Position numbers and translations under genes: made by a program. A stretch of DNA of 64,000 nt from Cylindrodendrum hubeiense (lineage: Eukaryota > Ascomycota > Sordariomycetes > Hypocreales > Nectriaceae): NCBI GenBank assembly GCA_014621425.1, contig JAANBB010000118.1, forward strand, positions 33,231 to 97,230, given 5' to 3'. This document shows, in pieces, positions 1-11,609 of the stretch. Within the stretch, counting starts at the first letter, position 1. Every line of letters starts with the position of its first letter. The notes under the pieces are model-generated. The model ran no database searches. It was not told the DNA's origin and saw nothing but the letters and a program-made list of their open reading frames with translations.

Positions 1-1246
1 CTTCTTCTTTAAATCATCTACAATGGTGTATCCAATGAGACGCGTGGCTTTCACATCATTGGTCAGATGGCGGTTTGATGTTCCCACGCGGCCAGACAAG
101 ACGGAATGCATCCACGCGTGGGACAGACATGCCGTATAATGAAGCTTCATTTTAGCATCCCGGAATATTCCATATGACTTGGAGAGCCCAACCTGCAACG
201 CATGACTTTTTACGTACTGCCCACGGGGTTGGAGTTCGCGGAGATGACCCGCCCATCGGGCACCTGGCCAACCGGAACTCGCTGTCCATCTCCCCGACAA
301 GCTCACCGACGAAGATGCTGGCGGCGCGCGGTACAGGGCAGATAAAAACCTGCCGATTCCAGAAACTCAGCCCATGCATCACGGCATGTCCCAGGGCGCT
401 GCGGCTCTGCGGCCCATGCACGTCGGCCGATGTGCCCTGGAACGATGTGCCCTGGAACGATGTGACCTGGAACAATGCGAACGATGTGCCGCCCTGGGAC
501 GAACCCTTCTCTCGGCGTCGGGAACCACGGCGTCGACCAGGCCCGGGGCCCTGGTGAAACGGGCCACATTTCCCGTATCCTGGGACCGACGCGGATGGGC
601 CATCGGGGACACGAGGGCTCCGTAAACTTGCAGAAGTGTAGATTCGGATCCATAGCATCTACCCGACCCAAAGATCTCGACTCGGAAAAAGGTGGTCCTG
701 CCACTCTGTGTGCTCGCCACAACATCGCCAACCCGCCCGTCTGGGCAAAAACAGCGCCCAGATGCTGCGCAACGTGCAAAAGACAGCGCGGCCGGCTCCG
801 TCTTCGTAGTTGGTTGGGCCGCGCTGGCTCGTCAGCCTCGCCTCCTTAACGCACGCCCTTGCTTGGCATCAAAGCTTGGATATTGCATGGCCTGATTCTC
901 GAAGCACATGCTGGCCAGGCCGCCTCGATTGGGGACGGGGACCTTTTTGCGCCGTCACATCTCGATAGAGTCATCGTCTCCGTCACCTTGGCCTCTCCTA
1001 TTTGCATCGGCTGTTTGCCAAAATCCGATTTCCCCGCGGGTATTTAGTTGGGTCGTCTCCGCGTTCACCGAAGCGAGTTTTGAGAGACATATCAGACTCA
1101 TAGTGGAGTAAAAGCTGAAGTTTCAACCCCGCGCAACACCAACCCTTGGCAAAAGTCAGCGTCATTCTTATACCCTTATTATTATACCATTCACCGCTTC
1201 ACCACTTCACCCATCTCTTCCCTCCATCCAAACCATCACCACCATC
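1..1246. other. Upstream region of the dehydrogenase gene, no convincing gene
   Basis: Several overlapping ORFs occur on both strands between about 150 and 900, but they run through one another in different frames. None has a recognisable domain or a convincing start, so I treat them as chance. The stretch holds a 15-nt tandem repeat (429-473). Close to the downstream gene there is a CT-rich leader with an AT-rich patch (about 1170-1190). This is probably promoter and 5' untranslated sequence of the dehydrogenase. Confidence 0.5.
429..473. repeat. 15-nt tandem repeat, three copies
   Basis: The unit GATGTGCCCTGGAAC occurs twice exactly and a third time with one change (GATGTGACCTGGAAC), head to tail. 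The period is a multiple of three, so it opens all frames locally and helps explain the overlapping chance ORFs here. Confidence 0.85.
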
Positions 1247-2293
1247 ATGAAGGTCGCCGTATTCAGCACAAAGCCCTACGACAAGAAGTACTTGAACGCT
1301 GTCCTCGAGGCCAAGCACGCCTCCTCGGGCATCGAGCTCGTGTTCCATGAATTCGCCCTCAACGAGGATACCGTCGCCATCGTCGAGGGCGCCGACGCCA
1401 TCTGCGTCTTTGTCAACGACACCATCAATGACAATGTACTGTCCGCCCTCTCCGAGTTCGGCGTAAAGGCCATCCTGCTGCGATGCGCCGGCTTCAACAA
1501 CGTCGATCTGGATGCTGCCCAGCGCATGCGCATCATGGTTGCCAATGTACCCTCGTACTCGCCCGAGGCTGTGGCTGAGTTCGCTGTCGCTCTCATCCAA
1601 ACACTGAACCGCAAGACGCATCGCGCCTACAACAGAGTCCGAGAGGGTAACTTCTCTCTCGACGGTCTGCTGGGCAAGACACTGTGCGGCAAGACGGTCG
1701 GCATCGTCGGCGTTGGTAAGATTGGCCTGGCTACCGCCCGCATCATGAAGGGCTTCGGATGCCGCCTCCTTGCGTACGATCCCTTCCCGTCGGCTGCCTT
1801 TGAGGAGTACGGCGAGTTCAGGTCCGTCGAGGATTTACTGCCTGAATGCGATATTGTCAGCTTACACTGCCCCCTGATGTCGAACACTCGCCACATCATC
1901 AACACCGATACCCTTGCGCTGATGAAGCCCGGCGCCATGCTGGTCAACACCTCTCGAGGTGGTCTCATTGACACCGAAGCCGTCATTCACTCGCTCAAGG
2001 AAAATCACATCGGAGGCCTTGCGCTGGACGTGTACGAGGCTGAGGGTGAGCTGTTCTACAACGATCACTCGTCACATATCATCCAGGATGATCTTCTCAT
2101 GCGTCTGATGACCTTCCCCAACGTCGTCGTCTGTGGTCACCAGGCCTTCTTTACCGAGGAGGCACTCACCGAGATTGCCGAGTGCACTCTTAGCAACCTC
2201 GAGGAATTTATGGAGCGCCACACCAGCAAGAACTCACTAACCAAGGATCTCAAGATGCGGCGCCGCGATTCGCTCCCCGTGCGCGCCATCTAA
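1247..2293 (+). CDS. D-lactate dehydrogenase-like 2-hydroxyacid dehydrogenase
   Basis: An intronless gene for 348 aa, the usual length for NAD-dependent D-lactate dehydrogenases (LdhA type), which interconvert pyruvate and D-lactate in the cytosol. The Rossmann motif GVGKIG lies at residues 155-160, followed by an acidic residue at about 178 that would bind the NAD ribose. The family's catalytic triad is visible: Arg237 (NTSRGG), Glu264 (DVYEAE) and His298 (CGHQAF). The ATG at 1247 follows a CT/CA-rich leader ending in ACCATC and is the first in-frame start. The neighbour downstream is a convergent MFS transporter with no obvious link. A relative acting on other 2-ketoacids is possible, but the D-LDH type is the best fit. 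Confidence 0.93.
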   Translation: MKVAVFSTKPYDKKYLNAVLEAKHASSGIELVFHEFALNEDTVAIVEGADAICVFVNDTINDNVLSALSEFGVKAILLRCAGFNNVDLDAAQRMRIMVANVPSYSPEAVAEFAVALIQTLNRKTHRAYNRVREGNFSLDGLLGKTLCGKTVGIVGVGKIGLATARIMKGFGCRLLAYDPFPSAAFEEYGEFRSVEDLLPECDIVSLHCPLMSNTRHIINTDTLALMKPGAMLVNTSRGGLIDTEAVIHSLKENHIGGLALDVYEAEGELFYNDHSSHIIQDDLLMRLMTFPNVVVCGHQAFFTEEALTEIAECTLSNLEEFMERHTSKNSLTKDLKMRRRDSLPVRAI

Positions 2294-3097
2294 AGACACC
2301 CCGTCGCTTATCACAAGCTTTCACGGTCTGTTGTCGTATCTGAAACGATGAGAGGAGGCATCCATGCTTTTATCTTTTGTCTTTGAGGCTAGTCTAGTCT
2401 CGTGATAATCATCACACCACGGTCTAGACTACGGACACTTCCCGGGACTAGGAATGTTATCCATGCGTACCACGCTCGCCAAGTGGGCCCTTCACCTGGG
2501 TGCCGAGAGCCACTTCGACAACCGGATCTCATTCATTGTTGCCGAGCATTGCCGGAGCCGCATGAACGACTCCCATCCCCTGGCAACCGCATCGCCGGGT
2601 CTGTTCTGCTGGGCCACCACGCCATTTTTTCTGCACTTCATGTCTTTTTCTTTTTTCCATTTGTCTCCTTGTTTTTTTATGACCAGATACGACGACGGGA
2701 AATATCATAGACGGTTATGGGCCTGCTGCAACAGCCAGCGGCATCTTGGATGCGAGAAGGATGAGAGCAACAGGGTCATGGCGAGCGCAATTTCCACATT
2801 AGATTATTATTGGTTTTATTGGTTTTATTGTTTTCTTGAAATTGATAAAAAATGAATTCAGGGTATACCGCCTAGCCTTCTGTTCCTTGCATGTATGTTC
2901 CTCCGTGACCGTCTATATCCTCTATAGGCCCTGTCTATGCCATTAAAATCCTTGATCCCGTCTATAGTCTATATCTGTATACCTCTATACGTGTGTATGT
3001 GTTTGTGTGTGTGTTTGTGTGTGTGTTTGTGTGTGTGTTTGTGTGTGTGTTTTGTGGGCAAATATATGCCCGGTATAATGAGCTCTGGGTTGCCCAT
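2294..3097. other. Intergenic region between convergent genes
   Basis: This is the 3' region of the dehydrogenase gene and, on the other strand, of the MFS gene. It contains T-rich runs, a TTGGTTTTA duplication near 2812-2828 and a GT-rich microsatellite at its right end. I see no gene. Confidence 0.6.
2991..3056. repeat. GT-rich microsatellite, (GTGTGTGTTT)n type
   Basis: An alternating GTGTGTGT/TTTG pattern with a period near 10 nt repeats about four to five times. It sits about 40 bp beyond the stop codon of the MFS gene, inside its likely 3' UTR. Confidence 0.9.
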
Positions 3098-5053
3098 TTA
3101 GGGGTTGCTCACGTAGCTCCTGGCTCGGCGCAAATCCTCGTCGTTCTGGGAGTCATTCCTGACCAGGGCACCGCCGGGAGTGATTGCAAGACCCTTGGCC
3201 TTTTCAATATCATCGACATTAGGGTCTTCCTCTTCTCCAGCGTACGCGTACTTGCTTCGCTGACGGATCCTGGCGCCGAACTTCCAGAACATGAAGGGAA
3301 TCGCGCAGCACGCGAGACTGATAAAGGCCAGGAGCGTAGATGCCCACTGGTCGCCGAGGCGCGCGTACATCTGCGCCGTGAAGAGGACGACAGCGGCACC
3401 CCAGAAACTTCGGATGCAGGTCTTGGCAGCCAGGGCGGAGGCAGCCTGGTGCTGGTACGAGTCGACGAGGTAGTTGTTGGCCGAGTTGTAAAGGAAGATG
3501 AAGCCGAAGCCAACGGGGAAACCGCCCATAGCAGGGCCGGCCCACGAAAGTTCCGAGTATGAAGTCCAGGCGAAGATAAACAGACCGATAGGAATGCACC
3601 AGCAAGAAATCATCATGGGAATCAGACGGACCTCGGCGGGCGGGTGGCCGTTGTGCTTGTTGACCATCTTCATGTAGTGCTTGTTGACAAGGGGCGCGCA
3701 GGCGGCAGAGAGGAGGACGCCGACAGCCACAGGAATAAACATCAGACCAGTCTTGCCGGAAGAATATCCCTTACCTCCCTGGTAAATGATGGGGAAGGCA
3801 ACGAAGAACATGTACAGGAGACCATATAGGACACTCATGTACACCGAGATAAGGAAAACGATGAGCTCTCCGAAGAGCAGCTGGAAGGGGCGAATCATGA
3901 AGATGCGAAGACGCTCCGAAAAGGGGCGCATGTCGATCTCCTGTTCCGTGACATGGTCGGCCTCACCGGTAGTCTCGCGGAGCTTGGCGGCGCGGCGGGC
4001 AAGAATGGTGGGAGTGTAGGTCTCGGGGACGGTGAAGGTGATGAGAATCCAGACAACTCCGGCGAAGATGAGCTGGATCCAGTACAGCCAGCGCCAGCTG
4101 GTAGCGTCGGAGAGGAAACCACCGATGAGGGGGCCAACTGCGATTATCCATTAGCATTCCGTCCAATTTTTTGATGTGATTTCCAGAGTGACTTACTGGC
4201 AGGGCCAATGAAGGGAGCGGCAGAGAAGGCGGCCATGGGAACACCTCGTTCCTCGGTCCTCCAGAGATCGGCAAGAGTACCGCCGACGAGTGTCATGGGT
4301 GCTGAGAATGCAATACCGTCGATGGCACGGCAGACAAGGAGAGTCTCAATGTTCTTGGCGAGGGCGCAGGGGATGATGAAGACGACGGCGACGAGCAGAG
4401 TTGAGCCGCTAGATACTGGTCAGTGCCTTGAACAGGATAATATCATTACATGCGACTTACTAGATGACTCGGCGGCCGTAGATTTCGGATAGGGGGGCAA
4501 AGATCATGGGACCAATACCAAAGCCCACGACGAAGATGGAGATGCTCACGAGAGCAAGCTCCTCGCTAACACCCAGGTCCTCTTCAACACCGGGGATATC
4601 AGCGGTGATGACCGACGAGGCAAACGCGACAACGAAGCAGGTCACCGCCACGACCATGGTGCACCACCACTTGTACGCCTTGGACCAGTTCTTGGGGTTC
4701 TCCGGGTCGTTGGGCGTGAAGGTGACGAGCTTGTAGCGGCGCTCGCCCAGCTGCCCGGACTTGCGTGCCACGGCCTCGGGCTCGACGGGGCCCGGGATGG
4801 AGCCTGACGGCACCTCGACGCGGTACTCGTCCAGGTTGGCGGTGGCGCTCAGCGTGCGGTACGGCAGCTCAATGTCCAGCTCCGGGTCCCGGGGCTCCTT
4901 GTGGGAGACCACGCGGGACAGCCGTTGCGAGTTGGACATGGAGCGCACCCGCGAGCTGGTGATGGGGGCAAACTCCCGGGAGACATCGTCGTCTTCCCGA
5001 CCGGAGTCGCCAGGCAGGGTAGCCGACGATGAAGTATTTGATGATGCAGGCAT
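3098..5053 (-). CDS. MFS transporter, DHA1-type drug/polyamine exporter family
   Basis: Three exons on the minus strand: 5053-4461, 4408-4197 and 4137-3098. The introns are 52 and 59 nt, both with GTAAGT donors. The join gives 614 aa. Residues 1 to about 150 are a hydrophilic Ser-rich cytosolic N-terminus ending in [14 protein letters not shown], which typically precedes TM1 in FLR1/TPO-like proteins. The motif A-like loop PLSEIYGRR after TM2 and the IGPLIGGF motif around the second splice also fit this 12-TM proton-antiport family. About a dozen hydrophobic segments follow, with a charged C-tail. The family exports drugs, polyamines or toxins across the plasma membrane; the substrate cannot be told. 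An in-frame ATG lies 29 codons upstream (5140), so the start is uncertain. Confidence 0.92.
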
Positions 5054-6022
5054 GATAGCGCAATGCGTAGGAGATGTAGGGGATAAGAGAGAGGATGAAG
5101 TCACACTGTCACACACGTCGATTGCAGTTCCCTTTGACACCGAGGGGAGGCCGGCCAGTATATATACTCTACAATACCCGAGGTCCCTACCGAAATCTCA
5201 ACCACCCTCGTCCAACCAGATGCCAGATCCCAGATGTGTTACTTCGTACGGACCATGACGACCACGACGACGGACTACCCGAAAGCCGAACCAAGGAAAT
5301 TGAGTCGGTGGGATCCACTGAGCCACAGTAGCGGCTGCGAACCATCCCTCCCATGCGCACGCGGGTGCGGCTCCAACCGACCCAAGGGGGTGGGGGCCCT
5401 CCCGTGGGATTTTTTCCTCGGCCCTTAAACGTGCTTTGCCCTTTGGGGATGGGGATAACTCGGTGTTTTGGTCAGGGCGCCACTTTGGGCCGCGCGCGCC
5501 CCATTTATTCTGGCCGATTCCAGTCACGAACTTTGTCACAGGAGATTACGCGCAGACGTCTCAGATCCAGAGGCGAGATCCCAGACTCCTGCATGGCCCT
5601 TCCAGGGCGCTGGAAAGCTTCGCTGCTGGATTTCCCCCAGGCCCGCTGTGCTGCTGCTCGCAACGACGTCGTGGAGCGGAAGCTGGCCGAGCTGCCGGGG
5701 AGGGTCACGGAGGTGAAAAAAATGAGGGGCTCCACAGTCGGCTCCGGGTGGGTCCCGAAAGAGGGGCCACGGCGACGGCCGGGCCGGCATCGGCTGGAAT
5801 GAGTCTTAGAGGCTGAGGCTGAGCCCCACTTCTAACACAGCTACATGAACTTATCGTCATTAATATTGCAGGGGGAGGGGTCTGCCCAGTGATCGGTAAT
5901 AAACCCGGTAATTATTAATCGGGATACTAGGGCTATGGTTGTTATCAAAGCATGCATCCATAATTGTCTATTCCCGTCGACGTCCTCGCCATCGCCCTCC
6001 CTCCCCTTTTCTCCGTCCAGCC
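5054..6022. other. Intergenic region, no gene seen
   Basis: This holds the promoter and leader of the MFS gene and the 3' flank of the F-box gene. Short overlapping GC-rich ORFs in several frames have no recognisable features. Confidence 0.5.
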
Positions 6023-8431
6023 CTAACGCAACTCCACATCCATCCTCGTAATGCCACTCACTTCTTCCACCAGATCCACGCTTACCGTGCCACTCATTCG
6101 ATCGCCGTCCCTGCCTGCCATCAGTCGCCGGTATCGTTCCACTGAGGGATTCGTCCATCGTGTTCTGCACTCCGCTCCATCAAGGAAGGGGAAGGCCATC
6201 CCGGAGGCTTCTGATGTATCAGCCATCTCCACTTCGGCCATGGCAGTATCACCGTCAGGATCAACATGCCTCACGCTCCCGTCGTGTTGGATGGAAGCCC
6301 GAGCGAACGCCTCTTCACGCCCAACATGCATGGCCCATGTCCGAGCCCACCCTTCCGCGCTGAAGGCCCAGAGCACCATGTCAGGGCCAGATTCAAGGGC
6401 CAGCTCCACCAGGTTGCTACAGATAGCAACTGGTTGGCCCTGAATCTCCAGTGGATATGCTGCGCTGTCTTGGAACGGGTTGTCAAAGACGTCGATTTCG
6501 CGGTAGTTCTCCTCCGGCCTCCAGTTTACCCACTCCGATAGCGTTTCCACCTCTTCATTCCCGGTAGCTCTTCTAGACTGATAGACAGAGCTTCCCTGAG
6601 AAATATTGTGGAACATGTCTGGTGGGATAGTATAAAAAACAACAATCTGTTCGTCAGACTCGGCGACGCTTTGTGGGGCCGTGCTGTTGGAAGTAACCTC
6701 ATCTGACTTAACGCGCATAGAGCCCCCACTGTAGACTGAAAATGTTACTGCAACGCGGACCCCATGCCGTGTGTCTGCCCCAGCAGTGTACAACATGGGT
6801 AACGGGGACGACGCGGCCGATGGTGGCCGAAACCAAACCTTGCGAATTAGCCGGTTCAAGGAGCCGAATGGAGCATCCGTCCCCAGACAAAGGTTTCCCG
6901 TCTTGGGATCCGTGAACAGAATATGGTATCCGTCACTAAGAGGGATAGCTCTGTAGTGATCTGCACTACTGGCTGAGACTCTGCGCACGAGTCCATCACT
7001 GGGTAGCCGTTGATCAATCAGATCGCGTGGTCTGACGCACGATCGTTGGGATGGCAAATCGCTGACGGAATGGATATCATGGATGACGGTTCCCCCAGTC
7101 CCTGCACCCATTACCGAAACAACTCCGTTGCTCCCAGAACGAATGAAACTGGTCTCAAAGCCTTCAGAGATGTTCCCCACTGGTCCGAAAGCGTCACCAA
7201 GAGCTGCAGCAGAACTGATAAGGCGTAACTTCTTGCTGGTGTCGACCCCTCTCCTTCGTGGAAGGAAGTATAGATAGTCGCTCGGCGATGCGAGGGGAAA
7301 CCATCTGCTCAGGTCCTGATTTGTGAGAGCGTCTACCTAATGAAGCTCAATGCTAGCCGTGCACCCAAAGGCGACGCAATTTCGCTGAGGACACAGTGCA
7401 ACAGAGCGAGGGGGATCGTCAGGGTGACAGATTCTCCTGTAAACCGATCGCGGACCCTCCTCGATAGGAGGCGCTCGAGACACAGGGTTGACCTTGCAAA
7501 CACAAGCAGGGGGGATGAGGCTGTTCGGGTTGGGCGTACTCGGGCCCGAGCCTTCATTCGATGCGTTGGCTGATGTTGGCTTCGATGTTCCAACCCTCTC
7601 GGCCATGATGTTGCACACCATTCCCATTCGACCTTCCATCAAAACTGCCACAGCGTGGCGACCCGCTGAAGTATCCATGCTACACGAGATGACTTGTCGT
7701 GGGCAGACAACGGTAGCCACAGGCCGAGGGATTCCGAGGGCCTTGCTCTCTCTCGGCCGTAATGGAACAGACCATGTCGACCATGGGTTGGAACAAACAT
7801 GGTTCAATTCGTAGACATATACCGTCCGTCCGTGCGTCGCTAGAAGGAACCGTCCACAGAGGCTGACTGTGAAGACGAGGGCCCCATGTAAAGCGCCAAC
7901 CGTGGATCCCGGTACCAATCCATCGAAATTCGTGTATCCTACTTCTTTAAATGCGCTCTTTTGCAGGTTTACCAGGGCACACTCTCTCGAGATCCATTTG
8001 CTCATTATTCTCTCCTGATCGAGTTTGAAGAGTCGCGTTATGTTCAGGGGAGTCACAAGCTGAAGGAAGCTGCTCCACCATCCACCCCTCTTCAACATGC
8101 GGACGAGGAGCCCCCGATTAAGACTTGCAAGGAACCACGAGCGACACGTATGTCGAGCGACGTTGTAATCTTCCGGAGCCAGTAGGAAGTAGATTTGATG
8201 GATGGTCTCGTTCGGCAACCGCATCGAGCTGGGACGATCTACAATGGTTAACTTCTGACGGGGTCCACCGCCACCAGACCGCCTACTATCCATCTGCAGG
8301 ACTCTGTAGTCGCTGCCCAACTTTTCCACGTTGGCAACATCTGCAGGTCCAGGATTTATGGATTGGCCGCAGTCAAGGATCAACGCCACAGCCGCCATGA
8401 TCCCTCCTGGCGTGTTGCCGGGTCGCTTCAA
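6023..8431 (-). pseudogene. F-box protein, interrupted by one in-frame TAG
   Basis: One reading frame runs from ATG 8431 to the TAG stop at 6023 (803 codons), broken only by a TAG at 7339-7337 (codon 365). An F-box sits at residues 70-105 (RLPNETIHQIYFLL, then the ARHTCRSWF part), the typical Skp1-binding module of SCF ubiquitin ligases. The downstream part looks like a beta-propeller or WD-like domain (SVALCPQRNCVAFG). The sequence on both sides of the TAG is conserved-looking: IELH before it, VDALTNQDLSRWFPL after it. From memory of this fungal family a Trp is expected at the TAG, so TGG to TAG is the simplest explanation. An intron cannot explain it without removing conserved sequence. A sequencing error is equally possible. 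Confidence 0.75.
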
Positions 8432-8892
8432 CCGCGTCCTTGATCTGGTAGGCGTTGTCCCTGCGACGCCTCTCGAGAGGAGGATTTGTGAGGACGTCTT
8501 GGGTTGTTCAGCCTCCCAAATTGGAGGCTGTGGATGATGCGTAGGGATGGGAGACTGTAGGTAGCAAGGGATTGTGTAGGTTTTGAGTAAGTGGTGATGA
8601 ATGACGAGAGAACGTGACGTGGTGTCGGACAGGCAACAGCCAATTCATGCAGCTCCTGCTTTGTCTTGCGAGAGGCACCACACGCACCACACGTACCTAC
8701 GCACACTCTCTCTCTCTCCGTGCCTGCGGTTGAAATCCAAAGACAGGCATTTCATCTACTGTTCACTCAGCGCGATTAAGCATAATAATTGGATGTGTAA
8801 TTAAGACATGTAGTCTATCAATGTTCACAATAACTCCACGAGCAAGCTGCAACCAAGCGCCGTACCATGCATTAACTCTCAGACCCAAGCCG
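8432..8892. other. Intergenic region, no gene seen
   Basis: This lies between the F-box reading frame and the 3' end of the CSC1-like gene. It has short chance ORFs, a TCTCTCTC run near 8708 and AT-rich sequence near 8775-8830. It probably holds the F-box promoter. Confidence 0.5.
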
Positions 8893-11609
8893 TTAGACAG
8901 TTCTCCCTCCGTCTCTCCACACATTTGACTCCCCTATTCCAAGGCTACTGTCGGTGCTGGCCAGGATCCGTGGGTCCTGGTCTTCGCTTGCCTCTGTTCG
9001 GTCGTCGGGTATGACTGGGGGTGGGTCACGGTAGATCCATGGCTGCTGTAGTCTGTTTTGCTGTCAGTTTTACTTTGTATCGGCAAGAATATGAGAGTAC
9101 ATACGGAACGATGAGGCTAGGGTTGACAAAGGTCAGGCCCTTTTCCCTGTACTCGTCGAGTGTGCTTCCACGACGTAAAATGCGTCGTGCCGGTGGCGAG
9201 CCCTCGTCGTCAAATGTATCGTCCGAGACTGCCTCCTCTTCCGATTCCTCGCCTGTACTGATCGCACGGAGCGCGATGTACTTGGTTAGAGGCTCAAACC
9301 GCTCCTTGATGTAGAAGCTATACCAGATGGTAAAGGGAACGAGCGGTAGGATGAAAATAGACTGGACGAATGCGGTGAGCGTAGCGATCTGCCCAAACAT
9401 GACAACCTCGAAAACAACCAGTCCAATGATGATCCGCTGGCATATTATGCGCCATGCACCTCCAGTGGCATGCTGGGGTTGGTCCATCGCATACAGCACC
9501 ATGTACTTGAAGGCAAAGTATCCGAGGCCGAAATAAATCGTGCCGATTACTAGAATCACAAGCCCAAGCTTGAGAACGCTGTATATGAGGCACAGGTTGA
9601 ACACAAGTAAGGCCGTCGGCAGGTAGAAGCCATATTGAAAGACAGGCGGTTTCTTCAGCTCGGAATAGTCGCGCGGAGTGCTTGACATCATCCGATCGAA
9701 TGGGTATAGAAAGACACTTCCAACTTCCAAGATCCTGAAGGGCATGAGGCCAATGCCCTGCAACATGATGAAACAAATGTAGAATTCGGAAAGTCTTTCT
9801 ACATCTCTGGCGATGATAGTTGGGATTAGGCTTGTGTCTTTCAATAGGCCCTGCAAGACGCTCCAGAAATCCAAACCGGTTGTCGAGATAGTGAAGACAA
9901 AAAAGGTGTTGAAGAAGGTGAAGAAGAAGTTCTTGGAGATGACAGACAGTTCCACATCCCCTTGGGAGATCATTCCTTGGCAATTCGAAAGCCAGTCGTA
10001 GAGGTACGGGACAGCAACGTTAAGAAGAGAGACCACTAGGGTAGGGATACCATTCTGGAACAATGAATAGATGATGGTGTGGCTCTGTAACCAGGCGGCA
10101 AACTGGGGCGCCACCGCCCTAATCGCACAGATGCTCAGCAAAGATGCGAGGAAAGCCGTAGGGAAAATCCAGACGAGGGTGAGGATGGTGATAAAGAGGG
10201 TAACAGCCCAAGACTTGAGTCGGCGGATGCCACGGGGAGAGTACGTGTTTTCCCAGACCAGGTCAGACGGGGCGGGAGTCGTCTTGGTTAACAATCTGCC
10301 GGGCCGAGGGTCTATCCTGGCCTGGATAAACATTTGGCATGAGGCAACCGAGTCCATCGTAACGAGGGCCATATCGGTTGGTTCGTACTTGTTCTTGCGA
10401 GCCTCGACAATCCTTTCATCCAGTCGACGAAGCCTCTCCTCGTAGTAGTCGATGGCATCAACTTTGCGGGACCGTATGCCAAGAAAACCGTAGCGAATGC
10501 TGACATTGGGCCGATCCTGGTCTCCCCAGTCGCCCTGTTCCAACTCAGAGTTTAGGAGACGTCCGTTCTCGTCGGCGTCTTCGTCAGCATCCTCCCTCTG
10601 AGAGTTGCTTGAGCTGGATTGGTCCATCCACGAAGTACCTCGTCTATACTTTAGGTGCTTAGACCAAGCCGTCTCGAGTTTTCTGAGAGTGGCGTCTCTC
10701 ACTGCCACCAGGTCGTCCAGCTTCCTCCAGTCGCGGCATATCGTAACAGCATCGACCGTGCCAATGTTCAGTTTCTCGATCAGGTTTTTGATTTTTTGTT
10801 CCGATCTGAGGTCCGAGGGGATACCAGTCAGGCGGAATGTCCGATCGGTAACGGTGGACTGGGATCCGAGATACTCTTGTCGGAACCGGATGATTCGAAA
10901 GGTCTCCCAGTTGACAGAGTAAATTGTCAGGCCGACAAAGAAGTAGGTGAAGAAAACGTATGCCCATAGGTATCTGAGCCCGTGTTTACTGTCACTCCCG
11001 TCAGGTCCTTTAGACAAATCGAAATCCTCCATCGCAATTGGCAGCTGGCTTGACATGTAGAGAGGGTCCAGGGTTTTGTTGCCAAAGTGAATAGAGAAGT
11101 CACGGTAGTAGTTGTTTATTGGCCAGAGGACAACGGTCGCGAAGAAGGCCATAATGGCAAAGAGTCGGCCGGACATTTTAAAGAATGTCAAGAACTGCGC
11201 CGGTCAGTACGTCATGCTTCTGTTATCATGCAGCACCGAACTTCAACGTACCACAAACGCATCAAGGCCGGCTGTTGACAGGATTTGCTCCTCGGTGACC
11301 TTGTACAATTGCGGGATCCATCCGAAGGCCGTGTTGGAGAGGGTAGGGAGATTGATGGAGGGGTCGAGACGACGTTTGCGAGCGGCGTACAGGGCGGGCC
11401 ATCGCGGGCGAAGAATCTAGAACAGGCGGTTAGCGGCGCGCCGACGATTGAACAGCCGGGATAGAGCCCGTTGCACGTACACAGAAGGCGAGGAACGCCG
11501 TGAGGCCAAGCAGCAACGAGAGCACAAGCTGGACCTGGAGGCTCTTGTTGTTTGTAGGCTGCACAAAGTCCTTGGGGTCGCACGGCTCGTAGCCGTCTTT
11601 GGGTCGCAT
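8893..11609 (-). CDS. CSC1/RSN1-like calcium-permeable channel (DUF221/OSCA-TMEM63 family)
   Basis: Four exons on the minus strand: 11609-11481, 11416-11252, 11194-9105 and 9052-8893. Donors are GTACGT, GTACGT and GTATGT, and the join gives 847 aa. The N-terminus has a TM helix (QLVLSLLLGLTAFLAFC), then the RPRWPALYAAR basic stretch and the RSN1_TM block with further helices. A long cytosolic PHM7-type domain follows (FRLTGIPSDLRSEQKI, then CRDWRKLDDLV), then the multi-helix RSN1_7TM pore region to about residue 720. The C-tail is acidic. The family forms osmotically or mechanically gated cation channels in plasma or internal membranes. Exon 4 (SLIVP joined to LQQPWI) was inferred because reading through intron 3 gives unrelated residues. 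An in-frame ATG 16 codons upstream (11657) is an alternative start. Confidence 0.92.

Noticed and set aside
152..895. Overlapping ORFs of 60-170 codons on both strands
   Set aside because: Mutually exclusive frames helped by the 15-nt repeat; no coding features.
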